DNA from: an uncultured Clostridia bacterium
GTDB taxonomy: Bacteria; Bacillota; Clostridia; Lachnospirales; Lachnospiraceae
DNA length: 11,155 nt
Assembly (NCBI GenBank): GCA_947304065.1
Contig: CAMZAI010000089.1
Span: forward strand, 1 to 11,155
Direction: 5' to 3'
The position numbers were made by a program, and so were the translations under genes. The notes beneath the pieces are model-generated. The model searched no databases and had not been told where the DNA came from. It was given only the letters and a program-made list of their open reading frames with translations. This document shows positions 6,540-11,155 of this stretch, one piece after another (the first letter of the stretch is position 1; the number at the start of each line of letters is the position of its first letter).

Positions 6540-7658
6540 ATGAAAAGATTATTGATCATCGGGCTTATGCTCGTCCTCTGCCTCGGACTTTGCGCATGCA
6601 ATTCGTCGGACAGTTCAAGCAGCAAAAAGGACAAGAAGTCGAGCAGCGACTCGAAGGACAAGGATAAAAAGGACAAAGACAGTAACGACAAGAAAGACAG
6701 CGACGATAAGAGCAGCGCTTTAAGCGACCTGTTCGGCGGCCTTACGGGCGACAAGGATTCCGACAAGAGCTCCGATAAAGACAGCAAGGGCAGCAGCTCC
6801 AAGAAAACCGGTTTCAGTGAATACTGCCATGTGGCTACCATCGAGGACGGAATGCTGACCTGGCAGGTTTACGAGGAAGATATCATTAACCATGTCGGCG
6901 TGACATGCTCGTTTAACTACGATGAGGGAACCCTCCAGTACAACTGGAACTTTATCGATGCGAACGCTTATTCAACGGTTGATGTGGGCAGCCCTTCGGG
7001 TACCGTATGGATCACCGTATACAGCGCGGGAGGTCAGGATGATCTGGGCTCCGGCTATGTTGACTATTCCGATGATGTGATAAAGCTCACGTGGGATAAC
7101 GGAGCTATCGATGTATTCATCGCATTTGAAGACGGAAGAGAGCTGGCCAGAGCAATTGAAGATGTGGTATCGGGATACAGCAATTATTCGGACGGAGACA
7201 GCTCTTATCCCGAAGACGGCAATTCCGGCGATGACGACGACGGCGAACCCGCGTCAAAAACCGATGACAGCATCGATCTTTCGGGCCTTTCGGGCAAGCA
7301 GGGCATTGCTTATGTCTATGTGCTCACTTCTACCGGGTATAAAGATTATGAGACCGGAGAATGGAATTATTCCGATTCCGACGGTTATATCCATGACGGC
7401 GATATGGTAATGCAGAGAACGCTTACGGTATACCGTGAAAAGAATTCATCCGCAATTGAATATATGCTGGAAAGCGCCGGAGAGTGGGGCGAGTACTGGC
7501 ATGTAGAGTACGATTATCCGGCAAAGTGCACATACTTTGAATATGTTGAAGGCGGCCATGTGGAGATCTCGGGAAATACCGCGATCTGGACGGACGATTA
7601 CAGCGGATATTCAAGAGAGATATATACTCTTTCCGAAACCCGCAGTTATACGAACTGA
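6540..7658 (+). CDS. Lipoprotein with Ser/Lys/Asp linker, unknown function (372 aa)
   Basis: AAAGG (6529-6533) lies 6 bases before the ATG. The N-terminus MKRLLIIGLMLVLCLGLCAC has a lipobox (LCAC, Cys20 as the lipidated residue), so the protein should be anchored on the outer face of the membrane. Residues 21-59 consist only of Ser, Lys, Asp and Asn. A short hydrophobic island (SALSDLFGGLTG, 59-70) follows, then more of the same (71-89). Such stretches act as wall-spanning spacers in Gram-positive lipoproteins. Residues about 92-212 and 254-372 look like two beta-rich globular domains separated by an acidic loop (SDGDSSYPEDGNSGDDDDGE, 217-236). Both have many Tyr and Trp residues (GEYWHVEYDYP near the end), as in ligand-binding modules, but I recognise no family. 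The gene sits 11 bases after the LRR gene, so the pair may work together at the surface. A 17-bp hairpin lies 24 bases after the stop. Confidence 0.85.
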   Translation: MKRLLIIGLMLVLCLGLCACNSSDSSSSKKDKKSSSDSKDKDKKDKDSNDKKDSDDKSSALSDLFGGLTGDKDSDKSSDKDSKGSSSKKTGFSEYCHVATIEDGMLTWQVYEEDIINHVGVTCSFNYDEGTLQYNWNFIDANAYSTVDVGSPSGTVWITVYSAGGQDDLGSGYVDYSDDVIKLTWDNGAIDVFIAFEDGRELARAIEDVVSGYSNYSDGDSSYPEDGNSGDDDDGEPASKTDDSIDLSGLSGKQGIAYVYVLTSTGYKDYETGEWNYSDSDGYIHDGDMVMQRTLTVYREKNSSAIEYMLESAGEWGEYWHVEYDYPAKCTYFEYVEGGHVEISGNTAIWTDDYSGYSREIYTLSETRSYTN

Positions 7659-7681
7659 CATTACAAGGAGACAGGCGTTTT

Positions 7682-7720
7682 AAAGACAGGGGGGACAGAA
7701 GAACTGTTCCCCCTGTCTTT
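7682..7720. repeat. 17-bp hairpin, REP-like palindrome or terminator
   Basis: AAAGACAGGGGGGACAG (7682-7698) pairs with CTGTTCCCCCTGTCTTT (7704-7720) across a 5-base loop (AAGAA), with a single G-U wobble (7694/7708). The downstream arm ends in only three T and is followed by GGGG, so it is not a standard intrinsic terminator, although so stable a stem could still stop or protect the lipoprotein mRNA. Its form, a GC-rich GACAGG...CCTGTC palindrome alone in an intergenic gap, resembles the dispersed palindromes associated with REP-associated tyrosine transposases. No such transposase is in the window. Confidence 0.75.
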
Positions 7721-7733
7721 GGGGCTTCTCATT

Positions 7734-7771
7734 TCTGTGAAAAATCTGTGAGAAACATTGAAAAATCGTGA
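7734..7771. repeat. TCTGTGA repeats overlapping a promoter
   Basis: TCTGTGA occurs at 7734-7740 and 7745-7751, with a degenerate copy TCGTGA at 7766-7771. Start-to-start distances are 11 and 21 bases, about one and two helix turns. The last two copies flank or overlap the -35 box and spacer of the promoter at 7758-7785. They could be sites for an unknown regulator, or simple A+T-rich redundancy. Confidence 0.35.
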
Positions 7772-7785
7772 GATTCAAGTATAAT
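7758..7785 (+). promoter_or_regulatory. Sigma-A-type promoter for the zinc-ribbon gene operon
   Basis: TTGAAA (7758-7763) and a perfect TATAAT (7780-7785) are separated by 16 bases. Transcription should begin near 7791-7793, giving a leader of about 58 bases before the ATG at 7850. It is the best promoter in the window and probably drives the three genes that follow, which are closely spaced with no terminator between them. Confidence 0.75.
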
Positions 7786-7796
7786 AGAATCGAATT

Positions 7797-7813
7797 AATT
7801 TGCGGAGCAAATT
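7797..7813 (+). other. Small 5'-leader hairpin
   Basis: AATTTGC (7797-7803) pairs with GCAAATT (7807-7813) across the 3-base loop GGA. It lies within a few bases of the predicted transcript start and is followed by a U-rich stretch up to the ribosome site at 7837. A stem at the 5' end could stabilise the mRNA. It is too small to be a known riboswitch. Confidence 0.4.
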
Positions 7814-7849
7814 TGTTCAATTGTATTTATTTTTTTGGAGGAAAGAGTT

Positions 7850-8848
7850 ATGCCCTGGTGCCCTAATTGCAAAACAGAATATCAGGAAGGAATAGAGGTC
7901 TGCAGCGACTGCGGAGCGACATTGGTCGACGAGCTGCCTGCGGATGACGGAATGGAGGTTCTGGCCCGTATCGCGGATGAAGATCTGGCGAACAGACTTG
8001 TTGAGTATCTCGAGTACTCATCGATGAATGCCGTATGCGTTTTCGATGAGCAGGAGCAGATGTACTCGGTAAAGGTTGATAAGGACAAGATCGAGAAGGC
8101 AAAGGTTGCTTTTCGCGGCTTCTATATCGTTGAGTCGAAGAAGAGTGCCGACGATCAGATGAAGAAGCTCGAGGAGATCATGGAAGAGCACAAGCTTGAT
8201 CTCGAGGGCACGCCCGAATTTGACGAGGCGATCCTTGAGGAGATCCCCGAGGATGAGATGAGCCGCGAGGAGAAGAACACTATCGCGGACGCGATTGCTG
8301 CTGAGAAGGTTTACAAGCCCGCAGAGGTTTATGTAAAGAAGGCCGACGAGAGCAAGGAGATGTTCTCTACAGCCATCACGTTCCTCGGATTTGCGGTACT
8401 TCTGCTCGTATTCCTTGTGCTGAACGCTACGAATTTCATTACACTTTTCAATAATGCGCCTTCGCTGATCCTGATCGGAGCTATGGCCATCGGCTGCTGC
8501 CTCGTAGGAATCAACGCCATCAAGCGCTCGAGACGCGCCGAGATCGCTTCCGTAGAGGAAGAGAAGCTTACCGCATCGCTTGACAAATGGCTTGAGGAAA
8601 ACATTACCGATGAAGTATTCGATGAACTGAAGGACGAGGAACTCAGCGAAGAGCTGCTTTACCTGCGCCGCACCGACATCATCCGCTCGAAGCTTTTCGA
8701 AGCATATCCCGATCTGGACGAGAATTATGCGGACGACCTGATCGAAGACTTCTACAATTCCCGTTTTGACGATGCCGAAGGCGGAGAGGAAGAGACCGCT
8801 CCCGCAGAGGAAGAGGCTGAAACTCCCGATGATGAGGAGAATAACTGA
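7850..8848 (+). CDS. Zinc-ribbon / DUF2007-like two-TM membrane protein (332 aa)
   Basis: The start is ATG 7850, with GGAGG (7837-7841) 8 bases upstream. A TTG at 7835 in the same frame would overlap the ribosome site and is unlikely. Residues 4-21 form a zinc ribbon with two CxxC knuckles (Cys4, Cys7, Cys18, Cys21; CPNC and CSDC). Residues about 35-96 (MEVLARIADEDLANRLVEYLEYSSMNAVCV, shortened: VLARI...YLEYSS...VCVF) resemble DUF2007, a small fold described as a putative prokaryotic signal-transducing domain. Residues 98-168 are acidic and probably helical. Two membrane segments follow (about 172-191 and 205-224), then a basic KRSRR stop, a helical acidic domain (230-305) and a Glu/Asp tail to the end. 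Both soluble parts are probably cytoplasmic. Function is unknown; a sensor or scaffold is plausible. It is first in a likely operon with guanine deaminase, 42 bases upstream. Confidence 0.85.
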   Translation: MPWCPNCKTEYQEGIEVCSDCGATLVDELPADDGMEVLARIADEDLANRLVEYLEYSSMNAVCVFDEQEQMYSVKVDKDKIEKAKVAFRGFYIVESKKSADDQMKKLEEIMEEHKLDLEGTPEFDEAILEEIPEDEMSREEKNTIADAIAAEKVYKPAEVYVKKADESKEMFSTAITFLGFAVLLLVFLVLNATNFITLFNNAPSLILIGAMAIGCCLVGINAIKRSRRAEIASVEEEKLTASLDKWLEENITDEVFDELKDEELSEELLYLRRTDIIRSKLFEAYPDLDENYADDLIEDFYNSRFDDAEGGEEETAPAEEEAETPDDEENN

Positions 8849-8890
8849 CCCCGGTCTTTTGGAGAAGGCCGCAGGTAAAGGGGGATACAT

Positions 8891-10162
8891 ATGAATAAGA
8901 TATTTGCCTTAAAGGGTGACATATGCTTCTCTAAGGCACTCATGGAACTGGAATTTTTCAAGGATTCCTATGTGGTCTGCGAGAACGGAAAGGCTGCGGG
9001 AATATATCCCGAGCTCCCCGATAAATACCGGGGGATTGAGGTGTTTGACTACAGCGGAAAGCTCATCTGTCCCGGAATGTCGGATATCCACCTGCACGCG
9101 CCCCAGTATGCGTACAGGGGCCTCGGAATGGACCTTGAGCTGCTCGACTGGCTCGATACGATCACATTCCCGCAGGAGAGCAGATACGCGGATATTGAGT
9201 ACGCGAAAAAGGCGTACGACGTATTCGTTGAGGATATAAAGCACAGTGCGACTTCGCGCGCCGTCGTATTTGCGACGATACACAGACAGGCTACCGAGTA
9301 CCTGATGGAGGCTTTTGACCGCGAGGGTATGGCGGGCTTTATCGGCAAGGTAAACATGGACCGCAACAGCCCCGATATTTACCGCGAGGAGTCGAAAGAA
9401 TCTGCGGAAGAGACCGTAAAATGGCTCGATGAAGTATCCGGCAGGTATGAGAACGTACTCCCGATCATCACGCCAAGATTCGTGCCTTCCTGTACCGACG
9501 GACTGATGAAGGAACTCGGGCAGATCGCAGCGGAGCGCAAGCTTCCCGTGCAGTCTCACCTTTCGGAGAATTTAAGCGAAATAGACTGGGTACATGAACT
9601 GGCTCCCGATTCGAAGGGCTACGCCGACGCGTACGACCGCTTCGGCCTGTTCGGAACTTCGGGCAAGACCGTAATGGCCCACTGCATACATATGCGCGAG
9701 GACGAGATCGGGCTCATGAAGGAGCGCGGTGTATTTGTCGCACACTCGCCGCAGTCAAACGAGAACCTCCGCTCCGGCATCGCGCCGATGAGGAAGTTCC
9801 TGAATCACGGCATCAAATGCGGACTGGCCAGCGATGTTGCCGGCGGTTCGACGATAAATATGTTCAAGGCAGTTACGGATTCCATTCAGGTGTCGAAGCT
9901 CAGATGGAGACTCGTGGACGATACGGAGAGGGCGCTTACTTTCCCCGAGGCGTTCTACCTTGCGACAAAGGGCGGCGGAGAGTTCTTCGGAAAGGTCGGA
10001 AGCTTTGAGGACGGCTATGAGTTCGACGCTCTGATCATTGACGATACATCGGCCAGGACCGTGCTGGAACTCACCATTCCGCAGAGGCTCGAGCGCATCA
10101 TGTATCTCGGCCACGCAGGCTCCATTATCGCGAAATGGGTAGCCGGAAGAAAGCTCTTTTGA
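8891..10162 (+). CDS. guaD: Guanine deaminase (423 aa)
   Basis: This amidohydrolase-superfamily enzyme deaminates guanine to xanthine and ammonia in purine salvage and catabolism, in the cytoplasm. Expected metal ligands are present: His67 and His69 (PGMSDIHLHA), His223 (QSHLSEN), His264 (VMAHCIH) and Asp315 (ASDVAGG), with catalytic Glu226. Residues matching guanine-binding positions of animal guanine deaminase are also kept: Gln72 just after the HxH motif, and Arg196-Phe197 in TPRF. Motifs such as FATIH and GKVNMDRN further separate it from chlorohydrolases or cytosine deaminases. Length is close to the usual ~430-450. AAAGGGGG (8877-8884) is the ribosome site for ATG 8891. No purine permease or xanthine dehydrogenase gene is in view. 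The next gene starts 12 bases downstream, so they are likely co-transcribed. Specificity for guanine is inferred from the motifs but is well supported. Confidence 0.92.
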   Translation: MNKIFALKGDICFSKALMELEFFKDSYVVCENGKAAGIYPELPDKYRGIEVFDYSGKLICPGMSDIHLHAPQYAYRGLGMDLELLDWLDTITFPQESRYADIEYAKKAYDVFVEDIKHSATSRAVVFATIHRQATEYLMEAFDREGMAGFIGKVNMDRNSPDIYREESKESAEETVKWLDEVSGRYENVLPIITPRFVPSCTDGLMKELGQIAAERKLPVQSHLSENLSEIDWVHELAPDSKGYADAYDRFGLFGTSGKTVMAHCIHMREDEIGLMKERGVFVAHSPQSNENLRSGIAPMRKFLNHGIKCGLASDVAGGSTINMFKAVTDSIQVSKLRWRLVDDTERALTFPEAFYLATKGGGEFFGKVGSFEDGYEFDALIIDDTSARTVLELTIPQRLERIMYLGHAGSIIAKWVAGRKLF

Positions 10163-10174
10163 TCAGGAGAATAA

Positions 10175-11155
10175 ATGAAGAAACTGGCATTATCCGATGA
10201 AATATTAAGCTCAATAGAGAAGCCCGAGCGTTATATCGGGCACGAAGTCAACGCGATCGTCAAGGACCCCGATAAGATTGACGTAAGGTTCTGTATGTGC
10301 TTCCCCGACGTATATGAGGTGGGTATGTCCCATCTGGGGATACAGATCCTCTACGATATGTTCAATCAGCGCGAGGATACCTGGTGCGAGCGCGTTTATT
10401 CGCCGTGGCCCGACCTCGACAAAATAATGCGCGAGAAGAACATTCCGCTGTTCGCACTCGAGAGCCAGCAGCCGATAAAGGATTTCGATTTCCTCGGCAT
10501 CACGCTGCAGTACGAGATGTGCTACACGAACGTGCTCCAGGTGCTTGAGCTCTCGCATATACCGATCTTTTCAAAAGACCGCACCGACGACGATCCGATC
10601 GTTATCGGAGGCGGACCGTGTACCTACAATCCCGAGCCGATAGCCGATTTCTTTGACATTATCTACATCGGCGAGGGCGAGACCGTTTACTACGACATGC
10701 TCGACCTGTACAAGGAGCTTCGTGCGAAGAAGGCCTCGCGACACGATATACTGCTGGCGCTCTCGCATATCGAGGGCCTGTACATGCCGGCGTTTTACGA
10801 TGTTGCATACAATGACGACGGAACGATCGCTTCGTTTACGGGCAGGGAAGGCGTTCCCGCGAAGATAAAGCGTCAGGTGGTCGGGAATCTTTCCGATACC
10901 TTTTATCCGAGAAAGCCCATCGTGCCGTACCTTAAGGCGGTCCAGGACCGCGCGGTGCTCGAGATCCAGCGCGGCTGCATCAGAGGCTGCCGTTTCTGCC
11001 AGGCCGGCATGATCTACCGCCCGATCAGGGCCAGATCGCTTGAGGTCCTGAAGCAGAACACGATTGATATTATCAAAAATACGGGCTATGAGGAGATCAC
11101 GCTGAGCTCCTTAAGCTCCAGCGATTATCCTTATCTCGGAGAACTGCTCGACTAT
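10175..11155 (+). CDS. TIGR03960-type radical SAM protein, B12-binding-like, 5' part
   Basis: The frame is open from ATG 10175 (AGGAG at 10165-10169, 5 bases upstream) to the right edge: 327 codons with no stop, so the gene continues beyond the window. The N-terminal half carries motifs of the TIGR03960 family: FPDVYEVGMSHLGIQILYD (about residues 48-66), IGGGP (144-148), and IGEGE (165-169), a B12-binding-like Rossmann region. The radical SAM cluster motif CIRGCRFC follows, with Cys268, Cys272 and Cys275 (CxxxCxxC) expected to hold a 4Fe-4S cluster that cleaves S-adenosylmethionine. Family members are roughly 600 residues, so about half is present. In Clostridia this gene is usually followed by a TIGR03936/DUF2344 gene, then ribonuclease G and ribosomal proteins L21 and L27; that cannot be checked here. 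Its substrate is not established. Confidence 0.92.
   Translation, partial: MKKLALSDEILSSIEKPERYIGHEVNAIVKDPDKIDVRFCMCFPDVYEVGMSHLGIQILYDMFNQREDTWCERVYSPWPDLDKIMREKNIPLFALESQQPIKDFDFLGITLQYEMCYTNVLQVLELSHIPIFSKDRTDDDPIVIGGGPCTYNPEPIADFFDIIYIGEGETVYYDMLDLYKELRAKKASRHDILLALSHIEGLYMPAFYDVAYNDDGTIASFTGREGVPAKIKRQVVGNLSDTFYPRKPIVPYLKAVQDRAVLEIQRGCIRGCRFCQAGMIYRPIRARSLEVLKQNTIDIIKNTGYEEITLSSLSSSDYPYLGELLDY

Noticed and set aside
7835..7849. TTG start at 7835 for the zinc-ribbon protein
   Set aside because: The TTG overlaps the GGAGG that serves ATG 7850; using it would remove the ribosome site.
7786..7849. Riboswitch in the leader of the zinc-ribbon operon, for example a purine aptamer given guaD
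   Set aside because: The leader is only about 58 bases, with one 7-bp hairpin and a U-rich tail; it lacks the three-helix purine aptamer core.
8018..8890. 290-residue reverse-strand reading frame opposite the zinc-ribbon gene
   Set aside because: It is antisense to a well-supported gene with promoter, ribosome site and domains, and its length follows from the biased codon use of that gene; its protein shows no recognisable domain.

Overview
The window looks like chromosomal DNA of an anaerobic Firmicute of the class Clostridia, probably a Lachnospiraceae-type gut or rumen bacterium. The reasons are strong AGGAGG-type ribosome binding sites, Gram-positive Sec signal peptides, a lipobox lipoprotein, BspA-like leucine-rich-repeat surface proteins with Lachnospiraceae-style Ig-like and FnIII-like modules, and a TIGR03960-type radical SAM protein. 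All genes lie on the + strand. The taxonomic placement is inference; there is no rRNA or marker gene to settle it.

Region 1 (1-1858) holds the 3' end of a leucine-rich-repeat surface protein, followed by a small secreted protein that begins with a related FnIII-like module and ends in a domain I do not recognise. The gap between them, and the stretch after the second gene, carry near-identical 13-base motifs (GGTGACAGSCACC) and a short inverted repeat.

Region 2 (1859-2885) is a Fic-family AMP-transferase-type protein with an N-terminal Xre-like DNA-binding domain. Its promoter is embedded in three copies of AAATCTTTACTT (two direct, one inverted). The perfect 18-bp inverted repeat runs from the -35 box to the ribosome binding site. 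This strongly suggests autoregulation and is the most interesting regulatory structure in the window.

Region 3 (2886-7658) encodes a 1196-residue secreted protein in which BspA-like repeats at both ends bracket a probable beta-helix. It is followed after only 11 bases by a lipoprotein with a linker built only from Ser, Lys, Asp and Asn. The two are probably co-transcribed and act at the cell surface.

Region 4 (7659-7849) is non-coding. It holds a 17-bp near-perfect hairpin resembling REP-type palindromes, helically spaced TCTGTGA repeats, a clear sigma-A promoter and a small 5'-leader hairpin.

Region 5 (7850-11155) is a probable operon of housekeeping character: a zinc-ribbon/DUF2007-like/two-TM membrane protein, a guanine deaminase (guaD), and the 5' part of a B12-binding-like radical SAM protein that runs off the window. 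There is no CRISPR array, tRNA, rRNA, transposase or phage gene. The window is best read as an accessory surface-protein and Fic segment next to a conserved metabolic operon.
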